A stretch of 64,000 nt of DNA from Actinomycetota bacterium (GCA_012523095.1 JAAYJE010000114.1:1-64000); one strand, 5' to 3'. Shown: positions 18,307 through 27,707, counted from the stretch's first letter. Program-made: numbers and translations. Notes: generated by a model not told the origin, from the letters alone.

Positions 18307-20181
18307 ATGAGCACTAGCGACGAGCTCGAACAGCAGATCAAGCACGCCCCGAACCTGCCCGGCGTCTACCTTCACAGGGACGCGGTCGGAGCGGTGATAT
18401 ACGTGGGGAAAGCTCTATCCCTTCGCAAGCGCCTGCTCAATTACCTCCCCGCCCTGAGTGGCGATCCATCGGGCCGCCTGCCGGCCAAGGTCAACGAGAT
18501 GATGGAGCGGGCCGTCACTGTGGAGTGGATCGTGACTTCTAACGAGGTAGAAGCTCTTCTGTTGGAGCACAACCTGATCAAGCAACACCGCCCGCCGTTC
18601 AATATCCGTTTGCGCGACGATAAGTCGTACCCTTACATCGTGGTCACCACGGAAGATGAGTTCCCGCGGGTCATGTTCACCCGCCGGCCGCATCGACGGG
18701 GCAATCTCTATTTCGGCCCGTACTCGAATGCAGCTAAGGTGCGCGAGACCTTGGACGCTCTGGGGCGGGTGTTCCCGATGCGGACCTGCCGGGGCCGTCG
18801 GCCGGGTCGGCGGTCCGGCAGCCCTTGTCTGCAGTTCCATATCGAGCGGTGCCCGGCGCCTTGTACGGGCGCTGTGGACGCCTCTGAATATCGGGCCGTC
18901 ATCGGCCAGGTGGTGGATTTCTTGAGTGGGCGCGAGAACAAAGTGATGGGCAGATTGGAACGGTCGATGCAGGAAGCGGCGGAAAGACAGGACTTCGAAA
19001 GTGCCGCGGTGTTCCGGGACCGTCTCGAAGCGTTGCGTCACGTGCTCGAGCGTCAGCAGATCCAGTCCAGCACGCTGGGGTCGGCGGACATCACTGGATT
19101 GGCTTTGGACGAGTGGGGGGCGAACGTGCAGGTGTTCATAACCAGAGACGGCAGGCTTGCCGACCGGCGGAGCCTCACTTTCGTGAACGTGGCCGACGCA
19201 GGTGAACAGGAGGTGTTCGAGCGGTTCGTCGCTGAGTACTACGGAAGCGCGCCGGTGGTCCCGTCGGAGCTCATCGTACCGCGGGCGGTGAAGCAGACCA
19301 AGAAGCTCAGCTCCTTCCTGGAGGGGTTGCGGGGCGCCAAGGTCGAGGTCCGGCAGGCTGAGCGTGGAGATAAAAGGCGACTCCAGGAGCTTGCATCGCA
19401 TAACGCGGCTCTGGCCTTGGCGCACGACAGGCTGCGCGATGAGAGGGGCCGGGAGCATCGCCTAGGCGCTCTTACCGCGTTGGAGGCTGTTCTGGGCCTG
19501 GAGGGGCCGCCGATACGCATCGAAGGGTTCGATATCTCGAATCTGGGCTCTGATAACATCGTGGCCTCGATGGTGGTCTTCGAGGGAGGGGCACCCAAGA
19601 AGAGCGACTACCGTAAGTTCGTCATCGACTCCACGCAGGGGCAGGACGATGTCGCCGCCATCCGCGAGGCTTTGAGTCGGCGCTTCGCGCCGCGCGAGAG
19701 CGACGCGAGCGGCTCAGAGGACTATGACCCATCTTTCGAGGCGGCGCCCGACCTGGTGGTGATAGACGGAGGGAAGGGCCAATTGGGGGCCGCCGTGGCG
19801 GCGCTCCAAGAAGCAGGGCTGGATGCGACCGTGGCGGTTGTGTCGCTGGCCAAACGAGAAGAAGAGGTCTTCACTCCTTGGTCACCCGATTCCTTGGACC
19901 TCGCCCGCGACGATCCTGGGCTGCTCCTGTTACAGCGCGTTCGTGACGAGGCTCATCGTTTCGCCCTGGGATTCCACCGGCGCAGACGCGAGGTGCAGAC
20001 TACGTTGTCGCTGTTGAATCAGTTGCCCGGCATAGGGGAGAAGCGCAAGCGGGCCATCGTGCAGCATTTCGGGTCGCCGGAGCGCTTCCTGCAGGCTACA
20101 AGGGAGGAACTGGAGGCCGTGCCGGGTTTACCGGGCAAGGTGGCAAGGGAGGTATATGCATATGTGCACAAAACCGGTTGA
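18307..20181 (+). CDS. uvrC: Excinuclease ABC subunit C
   Basis: UvrC makes both incisions around a lesion. The N-terminal GIY-YIG nuclease domain has GVYLHR and VIYVGKA near residues 19-38. The zinc-like cysteine cluster includes C-L-Q-F-H-I-E-R-C. The UVR coiled segment is near residues 215-250. The C-terminal RNase H-like half contains EGFDISNLGSDNIVASMVV and VIDGGKGQL, and the end is a helix-hairpin-helix pair (LPGIGEKRKRAI, VPGLPGKVA). At 624 residues it is full length. ogt follows 15 bases after the stop, then rapZ, so a repair and regulation operon is likely. Confidence 0.96.
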   Translation: MSTSDELEQQIKHAPNLPGVYLHRDAVGAVIYVGKALSLRKRLLNYLPALSGDPSGRLPAKVNEMMERAVTVEWIVTSNEVEALLLEHNLIKQHRPPFNIRLRDDKSYPYIVVTTEDEFPRVMFTRRPHRRGNLYFGPYSNAAKVRETLDALGRVFPMRTCRGRRPGRRSGSPCLQFHIERCPAPCTGAVDASEYRAVIGQVVDFLSGRENKVMGRLERSMQEAAERQDFESAAVFRDRLEALRHVLERQQIQSSTLGSADITGLALDEWGANVQVFITRDGRLADRRSLTFVNVADAGEQEVFERFVAEYYGSAPVVPSELIVPRAVKQTKKLSSFLEGLRGAKVEVRQAERGDKRRLQELASHNAALALAHDRLRDERGREHRLGALTALEAVLGLEGPPIRIEGFDISNLGSDNIVASMVVFEGGAPKKSDYRKFVIDSTQGQDDVAAIREALSRRFAPRESDASGSEDYDPSFEAAPDLVVIDGGKGQLGAAVAALQEAGLDATVAVVSLAKREEEVFTPWSPDSLDLARDDPGLLLLQRVRDEAHRFALGFHRRRREVQTTLSLLNQLPGIGEKRKRAIVQHFGSPERFLQATREELEAVPGLPGKVAREVYAYVHKTG

Positions 20182-20196
20182 AGGGCGGACTACAGG

Positions 20197-20733
20197 ATGC
20201 TGAGGGGTCGCTTCCGGACTGCATGGGGGGATGGCGGTGTGACCGTCGCCGAAGGCAGGTTGATCGGTGTGAAGCTTCCGCCTCCAGTTGATCGTGGCGA
20301 GGATGGCGGAGCTTGGATGTGTGCCGCCGAGGGTGCCGATCGTGTCGCGCTGGAGCGGTGGGTGCAGCAGTTGGAGGCTTACTTCCGCGGAGAGCGGCTG
20401 GCTTGGACGGCGGACGAACTGGACCTCGACGAGATGCCGTTCGGCTCCTTTGAACGCAACGTCTACAGGACGTTGCTCTCCATCCCTCCGGCGGTGACCC
20501 TGAGCTACGGCACACTGGCCGATATGGCCGGATATCCTCGAGCCGCACGCGCCGTCGGCAACGCGATGGCGTCCAATCCCGTCCCTATCGTGGTGCCGTG
20601 TCACCGGGTGGTCCGTTCCGACGGCAGTCTGGGCAGGTACGGTGACGACCCTGCCTGGAAGGAGCGGTTGCTCGATCACGAGCAGAGACACGTCGCAAGG
20701 AGCGTAGCAGAGGGTCATGACGACGAGAGATGA
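20197..20733 (+). CDS. ogt: Methylated-DNA--protein-cysteine methyltransferase
   Basis: This suicide repair protein takes the methyl group from O6-methylguanine onto its own cysteine. The acceptor motif P-C-H-R-V-V has Cys135. The helix-turn-helix with the arginine finger reads YPRAARAVGNAM, and LSYGTLADMAGYP precedes it. The N-terminal half is less conserved, as usual. It sits between uvrC and rapZ, where other actinobacteria have no such gene, so it looks like an insertion of a second DNA-repair function. Its 3' end overlaps rapZ by 17 bases. Confidence 0.92.
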   Translation: MLRGRFRTAWGDGGVTVAEGRLIGVKLPPPVDRGEDGGAWMCAAEGADRVALERWVQQLEAYFRGERLAWTADELDLDEMPFGSFERNVYRTLLSIPPAVTLSYGTLADMAGYPRAARAVGNAMASNPVPIVVPCHRVVRSDGSLGRYGDDPAWKERLLDHEQRHVARSVAEGHDDER

Positions 20734-21709
20734 TACCCATGGCGAGATCCATGGCGCGCCCGACCTTGAGGTGTCGGATGCCGGTCTGCCGGAGTCCGGC
20801 CTGCTCAACGCCGGCGAGGACGGCATCCCGCCGGAGCCCGGAGGGAAGAAGCTGCGCCTGACGGTGATCACGGGCCTTTCCGGTGCGGGTAAGTCGGAGG
20901 CCGTCGCTACCTTCGAGGACATGGGCTACTTCTGCATCGACAACCTGCCTCCCCAGATGCTTCCGGGAGTGGTTCGGTTGTTCGGCCTGGAAGGCAGCCG
21001 CGTGGATCAGGTGGCGCTTGTGTTCGACGTCCGCGGACGCTCTCATTTCGACGAGTTGGGGCGTGCCCTCGACTACCTGCGGGAGTCGGCCATCGACTTC
21101 CGTCTGCTGTATTTAGAGGCAGAGGATGAGGCTCTTGTCACTCGCTATCAAGCCACGCGGCGACCGCATCCTCTATCGACGAGCCTTGTGGAGGGCATCG
21201 TTCGGGAAAGGCGTCTGTTGGCAGGACTCCGTTCTCGGGCCGATGTGATCATAGACACCAGTACCCTTTCACCGAAGGAATTGAGGCGGCGACTCGAGGA
21301 GACATTACTGGCCGATCGTCTGAGCGGCCAGTTGTTCCTGAGCCTGGTGTCGTTCGGCTACCGGTACGGGCTACCCGATGAGGCCGATATGGTCTTCGAC
21401 GCTCGCTTTCTGCCCAATCCATACTGGGTGGCCGAACTGCGTCCCCATTCCGGTCTGGACGCTCGGGTGCGCGACTATGTGCTGAACCGGCCGGAGGCAC
21501 AGGAGTTTCTCGAGCGCGTCTCGACGTTGGTGAGATTCTTGGCGCCCCGCTTCGTCGCGGAGCAGAAGCGACGCGTGGTTCTGGCTCTGGGCTGCACCGG
21601 GGGGCGGCACCGTTCGGTGGCGTTGACGAACGAGATGGCGGGGCGATTGCGGGAAGATCCCGGTCTGGTAGTGGGGATCCGCCATCGCGACGTCGAGCGG
21701 ACGGAGTGA
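20717..21709 (+). CDS. rapZ: RNase adapter / nucleotide-binding protein RapZ
   Basis: RapZ-family proteins (YvcJ) bind nucleotides. In E. coli the protein directs a small RNA to RNase E and senses GlcN6P; the actinobacterial role is less clear. Walker A is GLSGAGKSE at about residue 53. The C-terminal domain has VSFGYRYGLPDEADMVFD near residue 215, LPNPYW, and ALGCTGGRHRSV near residue 292. About 45 disordered acidic residues precede the P-loop. The ATG overlaps ogt and the stop overlaps whiA by four bases. Confidence 0.94.
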   Translation: MTTRDDTHGEIHGAPDLEVSDAGLPESGLLNAGEDGIPPEPGGKKLRLTVITGLSGAGKSEAVATFEDMGYFCIDNLPPQMLPGVVRLFGLEGSRVDQVALVFDVRGRSHFDELGRALDYLRESAIDFRLLYLEAEDEALVTRYQATRRPHPLSTSLVEGIVRERRLLAGLRSRADVIIDTSTLSPKELRRRLEETLLADRLSGQLFLSLVSFGYRYGLPDEADMVFDARFLPNPYWVAELRPHSGLDARVRDYVLNRPEAQEFLERVSTLVRFLAPRFVAEQKRRVVLALGCTGGRHRSVALTNEMAGRLREDPGLVVGIRHRDVERTE

Positions 21710-22710
21710 CCTTGGGCACGGGGTTCACAAGGGCGTTCCGGGAGGAGCTGGCTCGGGTGGAGGATAGACAGTCTTGCTGTCGCATGGCGGCAGTGGCCGG
21801 TCTGGTGCACACGGCGGGGACGTTCCTCATCAAGGGTGGGACTGCCGGTGACGAACGTTACGAGATCCGTATCGCGACGACGGTGCCTGGGGCGGCCAAG
21901 ATGGTCTATTCGCAGTTCAAAGCCCTCGGAGCGGAGGGGGAGTTGATGACACGACGCGAAGCGCGTCTGCAGCAGCGCTTAGTGTATGAGGTGCGCATCA
22001 AGGGGTCACCGGCCGCGTTGCAGGCGCTGAACGAGATGGGTGTGCTGAGCGATAGCTTCGAGCTGGATCCAGGCATCTCGCGACGGCTGGTGAAAGAGAA
22101 CTGCTGCCGTAATGCGTTCGTGCGGGGCTGCCTGATCGGGGCGGGGTCGGCCAACTCTCCACAGAGAGAGGCTCACATGGAGATCGTGACATCCAACCAG
22201 GTCCTTGCCGCCGACCTTGCCAAGCTGCTCCGTGAGACGCGCTTCCACCCAGGTCTGCGTGTGCGCAGGGGCAGCTACGTGGTATATCTCAAAGGACGGG
22301 ACGAAGTGGCGGGCCTTCTCGGCTTGGCCGGCGCCCACACGGCGGCGCTGCGCGTGCAAGAACAGGCCGTGCTGAAGGAGGTGCGCTCCCGGGCGAACCG
22401 CGTGGCCAATTGCGATGCAGCCAACATGAGGCGCACCGGTGCGGCGGCGTCACGCCAACTGGAGGCCATCGCGGCTCTTGAACGCAGCGGTAGGTTGGCG
22501 TCGTTGCCCGCGGCCCTCCGCGAGATGGCCGACCTTCGGGTCAGACACCCCTATCTGAATCTTTCGGAGCTCGCTGAAGCCGGAGGTGAAGGGCTCACGC
22601 GATCGGCCGTGAACCACCGTCTGCGCCGGTTGATCGAGGCTGCTGAGCGAGCGGGCGAGAAGAGGGCCCGTGATAGAATCCGCGGGCCCCGCATGGCGAG
22701 ATCCAGGTAA
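21706..22710 (+). CDS. whiA: WhiA, sporulation/cell-division regulator
   Basis: WhiA is a DNA-binding protein with a degenerate LAGLIDADG homing-endonuclease fold and a C-terminal helix-turn-helix. It controls division genes in Streptomyces. Here the first half shows DRQSCCRMAAVAGLVHTAGT and CCRNAFVRGCLIGAGSANSP. The C-terminal DNA-binding half includes ANCDAANMRRTGAAASRQ and the helix-turn-helix LSELAEAGGEGLTRSAVNHR. The GTG overlaps the rapZ stop. In most actinobacteria and firmicutes a yvcK gene stands between rapZ and whiA; it is absent here. Confidence 0.95.
   Translation: MTLGTGFTRAFREELARVEDRQSCCRMAAVAGLVHTAGTFLIKGGTAGDERYEIRIATTVPGAAKMVYSQFKALGAEGELMTRREARLQQRLVYEVRIKGSPAALQALNEMGVLSDSFELDPGISRRLVKENCCRNAFVRGCLIGAGSANSPQREAHMEIVTSNQVLAADLAKLLRETRFHPGLRVRRGSYVVYLKGRDEVAGLLGLAGAHTAALRVQEQAVLKEVRSRANRVANCDAANMRRTGAAASRQLEAIAALERSGRLASLPAALREMADLRVRHPYLNLSELAEAGGEGLTRSAVNHRLRRLIEAAERAGEKRARDRIRGPRMARSR
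22674..22679 (+). promoter_or_regulatory. Possible -10 for the gap operon inside the end of whiA
   Basis: TAGAAT lies 55 bases before the gap ATG, giving a leader of about 49 bases that contains a GGGAG site. A -35 is not clear. Confidence 0.35.
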
Positions 22711-22734
22711 TGACGAGGCAGGGAGCTGGTTGAG

Positions 22735-23730
22735 ATGAGCACCAAAGTCGCGATCAACGGTTTCGGACGGATCGGACGGTTGTTCCTGAGGACGGTGGCC
22801 ACGCAGGGGGCCGATATAGAGGTGGTGGCGGTGAACGACCTCACCGACGCGGCCACGATGGCCCATCTGTTGAAATACGACAGCGTCCACGGAGTCTGGC
22901 CCGGCGAGATCTTTCACACCGACGAGACCCTGAGGTTCGAGGGGAAATCCATCAAGGTGCTCTCTACCTCGGACATCAGACTTCTGCCCTGGCGAGAGCT
23001 GGAGGCGGATGTGGTAGTGGAGTGTACGGGCCGCTTCACGGAACGGGCGCAGGCATCTCTTCACCTGGACCAGGGGGCGAAGAAGGTCCTCATCAGCGCC
23101 CCGGCCAAGGACCCGGACATCACCGTGGTGGTGGGGGTGAACGATGCCGATTACGACTCAGCCCGTCATCACATAATCTCCAGCGCGTCCTGCACTACGA
23201 ACTGCTTGGCTCCGGTGGTCAAGGTGCTCCTCGACCGCTTCGGCATCACCCAGGGTCTGATGACGACCATCCACGCCTTCACCAACGACCAACGCATCCT
23301 CGATCTGCCCCACAAGGATCTGCGGCGGGCTCGGGCTGCTTCACTGTCCATCATCCCCACTTCTACCGGCGCGGCGAAGGCCATCGGCCTGGTGATCCCT
23401 GAACTTAAGGGGAAACTCGACGGCTTTGCTATGCGGGTGCCGGTCCCGGACGGTTCGGTCGTCGATCTGGTGGTCACTTTGGAGATGGAGGCGACGACCG
23501 AGGAGATCAATGCAGCTGTTAAGACGGCCGCCGAGGGACCGTTGGCGGGAGTGCTTCGCTATACCGAGGAGCCGCTTGTCTCTGCCGACATCGTGGGCGA
23601 TCCTCATTCCGTGGTATTCGATTCCGCTCTCACTATGGTCAAGGGGCGTCAGGCCAAGGTGGTCATGTGGTACGACAACGAGTGGGGTTTCTCCAACCGC
23701 ATGGTCGATCTTTGCGGGCGCCTTCTCTAG
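22735..23730 (+). CDS. gap: Glyceraldehyde-3-phosphate dehydrogenase
   Basis: The enzyme converts glyceraldehyde 3-phosphate to 1,3-bisphosphoglycerate. It has the NAD-binding start INGFGRIGR, the catalytic motif S-C-T-T-N-C with Cys153, the substrate region STGAAKAIGLVIPELKGKLDG and the C-terminal WYDNEWGFSNRMVDL. At 331 residues it is the standard length. It heads the glycolytic gene set gap-pgk-tpiA-gpmI-secG, all in one direction with gaps of 36 bases or less. Confidence 0.97.
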   Translation: MSTKVAINGFGRIGRLFLRTVATQGADIEVVAVNDLTDAATMAHLLKYDSVHGVWPGEIFHTDETLRFEGKSIKVLSTSDIRLLPWRELEADVVVECTGRFTERAQASLHLDQGAKKVLISAPAKDPDITVVVGVNDADYDSARHHIISSASCTTNCLAPVVKVLLDRFGITQGLMTTIHAFTNDQRILDLPHKDLRRARAASLSIIPTSTGAAKAIGLVIPELKGKLDGFAMRVPVPDGSVVDLVVTLEMEATTEEINAAVKTAAEGPLAGVLRYTEEPLVSADIVGDPHSVVFDSALTMVKGRQAKVVMWYDNEWGFSNRMVDLCGRLL

Positions 23731-23757
23731 GGGCCGGCCGGTCAGAAAGGGGAGCAG

Positions 23758-24948
23758 ATGGCGAAGCGGACGGTGCGTGACTTCGATGTGGCCGGCAAAC
23801 GTGCTCTGGTGCGGGTGGACTTCAACGTGCCGCTCAAGGACGGGCGTGTCGATGACGACACGCGCATCCGTTCGTCTCTGCCGACCATAATGTACCTGCG
23901 GGAGCAGGGTTGCCGGGTGATCCTGATGTCGCATCTAGGCCGGCCCAAAGATGCTTCCGACCCGGCCCTAGTCCTGGATCCGGTGGCCATGCGGCTGGGG
24001 CAGCTACTGGAAGCACCCGTGCGTAAGCTGAGTGAACTCATGGGACCGGGAGTAGAGGCCGCGGTGGCGTCCATGAAGCCCGGCGACGTGGTTCTTTTGG
24101 AGAACTCACGGTTCGATCCGCGGGAGAAGAAGAACGACCCTACCCTGGTCTACGAGCTGGCGCGGTTCGGCGACATCTACGTGAACGATGCCTTCAGCGC
24201 CGCCCACAGGGCCCATGCTACGACCGCCGGATTGGCCACGGTGCTCCCCGCCATGGCCGGGTTTCAGATGGCTCGGGAAGTGGCGGCCCTGGAGGCCCTG
24301 GTTGCCGACCCCAAGCGGCCTTTTGTGGTGGTGTTGGGCGGATCGAAGGTCAGCGACAAGATCAGGGTAATCGACCGCTTTCTCGACTTGGCCGACCGGC
24401 TGCTTATCGGTGGGGCCATGAGCCTCGCATTTCTGAAGGCGCAGGGTCTGTCGGTGGGAGCCTCCAAGGTGGAGGAAGAGGGCCTGCCCTACGCCAAGGA
24501 AGCCATGAAGAAGGCGGTCCAAAGCAAGTGCGCGCTGGTGTTGCCCACCGATATCGTGGCGGCGGACGGCTTAGTCGAGGACGCCGCTGCCTGGGTCGTC
24601 GGCGCCGACGCCATCCCTGAGGGATGGATGGGCTTGGATATCGGGCCGGCTACGGCTAAGAGGTACGCCGGGATCATAGCGACCGCCGGGGAGGTTTTCT
24701 GGAACGGGCCGATGGGCGTGTTCGAGCTGGCTCCCTTCGCCGAAGGTACCAAGGTCGTGGCGGAAGCCATGGCGGCATGTCCTGGAGTCACGGTGGTAGG
24801 AGGCGGCGACTCCGTGGCCGCTGTCAATAGGTTCGGTCTGGCGTCGAGGATGGATCATGTCTCGTTGGGTGGAGGCGCTTCTCTCGCATACATAGAAGGC
24901 GCCGACCTGCCGGGCGTTGCCACCCTGCCCGACAGGGAGGAGGCCTGA
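23758..24948 (+). CDS. pgk: Phosphoglycerate kinase
   Basis: The enzyme makes ATP from 1,3-bisphosphoglycerate. The substrate-binding stretch RVDFNVPL near residue 19, the HLGRP segment near 60, VVLGGSKVSDKI near 198, and the nucleotide end GPMGVFELAPFAEGT plus GGGDSVAA are all present. At 396 residues it is full length. Its TGA overlaps the ATG of tpiA by one base. Confidence 0.97.
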   Translation: MAKRTVRDFDVAGKRALVRVDFNVPLKDGRVDDDTRIRSSLPTIMYLREQGCRVILMSHLGRPKDASDPALVLDPVAMRLGQLLEAPVRKLSELMGPGVEAAVASMKPGDVVLLENSRFDPREKKNDPTLVYELARFGDIYVNDAFSAAHRAHATTAGLATVLPAMAGFQMAREVAALEALVADPKRPFVVVLGGSKVSDKIRVIDRFLDLADRLLIGGAMSLAFLKAQGLSVGASKVEEEGLPYAKEAMKKAVQSKCALVLPTDIVAADGLVEDAAAWVVGADAIPEGWMGLDIGPATAKRYAGIIATAGEVFWNGPMGVFELAPFAEGTKVVAEAMAACPGVTVVGGGDSVAAVNRFGLASRMDHVSLGGGASLAYIEGADLPGVATLPDREEA

Positions 24949-25724
24949 TGGCGGGAGCCGAACGCGGCCGCACTCCGCTCGTGGTGGGCAACTGGAAGAT
25001 GTTCAAGACGAGCGGCGAGGGTGCGTCGTTTATCCGCGATCTGGCTGAAGCGCTTTCCGGCGTGAAGGATCGTGAGATCATGGTGGCTCCTCCCTTCACG
25101 GGTCTCTACGAGGCGGCGCAGGTTGCTGAGGGCACGTGTATCTCGATAGCGGCCCAAGATGTTTTCTGGGAGCGGGAGGGCGCCTACACCGGGGAAGTGT
25201 CTGCGACCATGCTGGCGGACTTGGGGGTGAAGGCTGCCATCATCGGTCATTCCGAGCGGCGGCAGTACTTCGGTGAGACCGACGAATGGGTGGCAAAGAA
25301 AGTGTGTGCCGCCCTCGACCACGGTTTGCAGCCCATCATTTGCGTGGGCGAATCCGAGGAGGAGCGCGAGGCGGGCGCCACCGCTGAAGTGCTTGCCGAG
25401 CAGGTCCCGGTCGGCCTGTCGTTGGTGCGTAGGGAGGACGCGGGCCGTGTGACGCTGGCCTACGAACCGATCTGGGCTATAGGGACGGGCAAGACCGCCG
25501 ATCCGGGCGTCGCTCAAGAGGCCATCTCGCTCGTCAGACGGGAAGTGGCCGACACTCTGGGAGCTGAGGCCGCGCGGATGACCCGCATCCTTTACGGGGG
25601 CAGCGTGGGACCGGGCAATATTGACGAACTCATGGCCCAGCCCGACATCGACGGCGTCCTGGTGGGCGGGGCCGGCCTGCAGGTAGGGTCGTTCTCGCGC
25701 ATCGTCCGCTTCGAGAAGCCTTAG
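24948..25724 (+). CDS. tpiA: Triosephosphate isomerase
   Basis: The enzyme interconverts dihydroxyacetone phosphate and glyceraldehyde 3-phosphate. Residues visible: the N-terminal G-N-W-K-M, the catalytic histidine in IIGHSERR, the catalytic glutamate in AYEPIWAIGTGK, and the phosphate-binding YGGSVGPGN and GVLVGGAGL. The length is 258. The first seven residues (AGAERGR) are extra before TPLVVGNWKM. It is translationally coupled to pgk. Confidence 0.97.
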   Translation: MAGAERGRTPLVVGNWKMFKTSGEGASFIRDLAEALSGVKDREIMVAPPFTGLYEAAQVAEGTCISIAAQDVFWEREGAYTGEVSATMLADLGVKAAIIGHSERRQYFGETDEWVAKKVCAALDHGLQPIICVGESEEEREAGATAEVLAEQVPVGLSLVRREDAGRVTLAYEPIWAIGTGKTADPGVAQEAISLVRREVADTLGAEAARMTRILYGGSVGPGNIDELMAQPDIDGVLVGGAGLQVGSFSRIVRFEKP

Positions 25725-25729
25725 CAGCC

Positions 25730-27376
25730 GTGGATGGGAACGCGATCGCGGACCGTCGTCGGGCGGCCTTGGTGATCCTGGATGGGTGGGGCTATGCGCC
25801 TCCCGGGCCCGGAAACGCCGTCTCTCTGGCCGATACCCCCGTGTGGGACGGCTTATGGTCGGAGTATCCGCATGTTCTCTTGGAGGCGAGCGGCGAAGCG
25901 GTGGGACTGCCGCCGGAGGTCATGGGCAACTCGGAGGTGGGTCATCTCACTCTGGGGGCGGGACGGATCGTTTATCAAGACCTTTCCCGCATCAACAGGG
26001 CCATCGCCGACGGCTCCTTCTTCGCGAACCGCGCCTTGACGAAGCTCATGGATGGAGTCGTAGCCCGGCGCCGGGCCGTACATCTCATGGGTCTTCTGTC
26101 GGATGCCGGAGTGCACTCGGTGCTCGGGCATCTGCGGGCGCTGGTAAGCATGGCGCAGCGCAGCCGGGCGGAGCATGTGTACATCCATGCCTTCACCGAC
26201 GGCCGGGACACCTCGCCCACGGCGGGAGAGAGATACGTGGAGGAGATCGAAGCCTTCCTGGCTGAGGAAGGGGTCGGGGCCTTTGCGACGGTTTCCGGCC
26301 GCTACTATGCCATGGACCGCGACAGGCGCTGGGAGCGGGTCCGATTGGCATACGACGCCCTGGTCCATGGGAGAGGGCTCCGGGCAGTGAGTGCGGGCGC
26401 GGCCGTCCGCGAGTCATACGCGCGCGACGAGACCGACGAGTTCATTCTGCCTACCATCGTGTCGGACGACCCGCGGTCGCGGATTCGGGACGGTGATGGA
26501 GTGGTCTTCTTCAACTTCCGACCCGATCGGGCCCGAGAGCTGTCCGCCTCACTCACCCGACCGGAGTTCACGAGCTTCGACCGAGGAGGTCCTCCTCCGC
26601 GGATCGACTTCGTCGGCATGACCGAATATGATCCAAAACTCGGTTTGGCGGTCGCCTTCCCGAAGGAGGAACCGAGAAACGTGCTCGCCGAGGTCGTGAG
26701 TCGTGCCGGGCTCACGCAACTGCACATCGCCGAGACAGAGAAGTACGCCCACGTGACTTTCTTCTTCAACGGCGGTAGAGAGGACCCGTTCCCGGGGGAG
26801 GTTCGACGCCTGGTCCCTTCTCCCAGCGATGTGGAGACGTACGACCAGAAGCCCGCCATGAGCGCCTACGAGGTGGCGCAGCAGTTCGAGGAGATCATGG
26901 CGGAGGAACCCGTAGACCTGGTGGTCCTCAACTTCGCGAATCCCGACATGGTCGGACACACCGGGAATCTGCAGGCAACCGTTGAAGCTGTGAGCCACGT
27001 GGATCGCTGCCTGGGACGGGTCCTCCGGGTGCTCGAGCGCGTGGGAGCTAAGATCATGGTCACCGCGGACCACGGCAACGCCGAGGAGATGATCGAGGCG
27101 GATGGTGACTACAGCACCGCTCACAGTATGAACAAGGTCCCGCTGATACTGCTGGAGCGCGGCGCGGTGCTTCGTGACGGGGCGGGCCTGGCGGATGTGG
27201 CGCCGACCTTGTTGAACTTCTTAGGCTTAGACAGGCCGGAGGAGATGACGGGGCGGGATCTGTGCGGCGAATGCATCGAGTATACAAAGAGGCCTCTCGA
27301 TGGTAACTTACCCACGACAATGAAGCAGGGAGCCAACGGAGGCCGGCAAGGCTTGACAGAAATGAGAGAAAGGTAA
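25730..27376 (+). CDS. gpmI: 2,3-bisphosphoglycerate-independent phosphoglycerate mutase
   Basis: This manganese-dependent enzyme interconverts 3- and 2-phosphoglycerate. The metal and catalytic serine region is VMGNSEVGHLTLGAGR near residue 64. RDTSPTAG, MVGHTG and TADHGNAEEM provide the remaining ligands. The GTG at 25730 lies five bases after tpiA; a nearby ATG is out of frame. The C-terminal 30 residues, after the usual end near RDLCGE, are extra and polar (KRPLDGNLPTTMKQGANGG). The gene shares its reading frame with secG just downstream. An enolase gene is not in the window. Confidence 0.96.
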   Translation: MDGNAIADRRRAALVILDGWGYAPPGPGNAVSLADTPVWDGLWSEYPHVLLEASGEAVGLPPEVMGNSEVGHLTLGAGRIVYQDLSRINRAIADGSFFANRALTKLMDGVVARRRAVHLMGLLSDAGVHSVLGHLRALVSMAQRSRAEHVYIHAFTDGRDTSPTAGERYVEEIEAFLAEEGVGAFATVSGRYYAMDRDRRWERVRLAYDALVHGRGLRAVSAGAAVRESYARDETDEFILPTIVSDDPRSRIRDGDGVVFFNFRPDRARELSASLTRPEFTSFDRGGPPPRIDFVGMTEYDPKLGLAVAFPKEEPRNVLAEVVSRAGLTQLHIAETEKYAHVTFFFNGGREDPFPGEVRRLVPSPSDVETYDQKPAMSAYEVAQQFEEIMAEEPVDLVVLNFANPDMVGHTGNLQATVEAVSHVDRCLGRVLRVLERVGAKIMVTADHGNAEEMIEADGDYSTAHSMNKVPLILLERGAVLRDGAGLADVAPTLLNFLGLDRPEEMTGRDLCGECIEYTKRPLDGNLPTTMKQGANGGRQGLTEMRER

Positions 27377-27412
27377 GCTGCGGTAACGTATTTTCTAGTT
27401 GCGCTGGACTCC

Positions 27413-27601
27413 ATGCTCGGTATAGGACAGTTGGTGCTGATATTTCTGCACTCGGGGAAGGACAGTGGTCTTTCGACTACGTTCGGGGGTTCGGGCGCAT
27501 TCGGCGGGAGCGGGGTCGTGCAGAAGAACCTGGACCGTCTGACGGTGGCCGTGGGTGTGGCCTTCTTCGTCGTTTCCATCGCTTTGTCCTACATGATCTG
27601 A
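27413..27601 (+). CDS. secG: Protein-export membrane protein SecG
   Basis: SecG is a small accessory subunit of the SecYEG channel. The family core HSGKDSGLSTTFGGSG is followed by a second hydrophobic helix (TVAVGVAFFVVSIALSYMI). The first ATG (27413) has no ribosome-binding site and cuts into the first transmembrane helix. The same frame runs back to the gpmI stop at 27376 through YFLVALDSMLGIG, which completes that helix. An AGAAAGG site at 27367-27373 is nine bases before a GTA codon at 27383. The real protein is thus probably about 72 residues with an unusual start codon. Confidence 0.88.
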   Translation: MLGIGQLVLIFLHSGKDSGLSTTFGGSGAFGGSGVVQKNLDRLTVAVGVAFFVVSIALSYMI

Positions 27602-27707
27602 AGAGGGAGAGCTAGATCATCCGAAACGCACTAGGGTGCGAGAGGGGTGATCGGAGATAGGGTGCGCCGGGTGATGGACGGGGGCGTCAATACCTCTGGG
27701 AGGAAAT

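Noticed and set aside
27627-27640. Hairpin CGCAC-TAGG-GTGCG between secG and oppA
   Set aside because: The stem is only five pairs and no T-run follows, so I do not call it a terminator.
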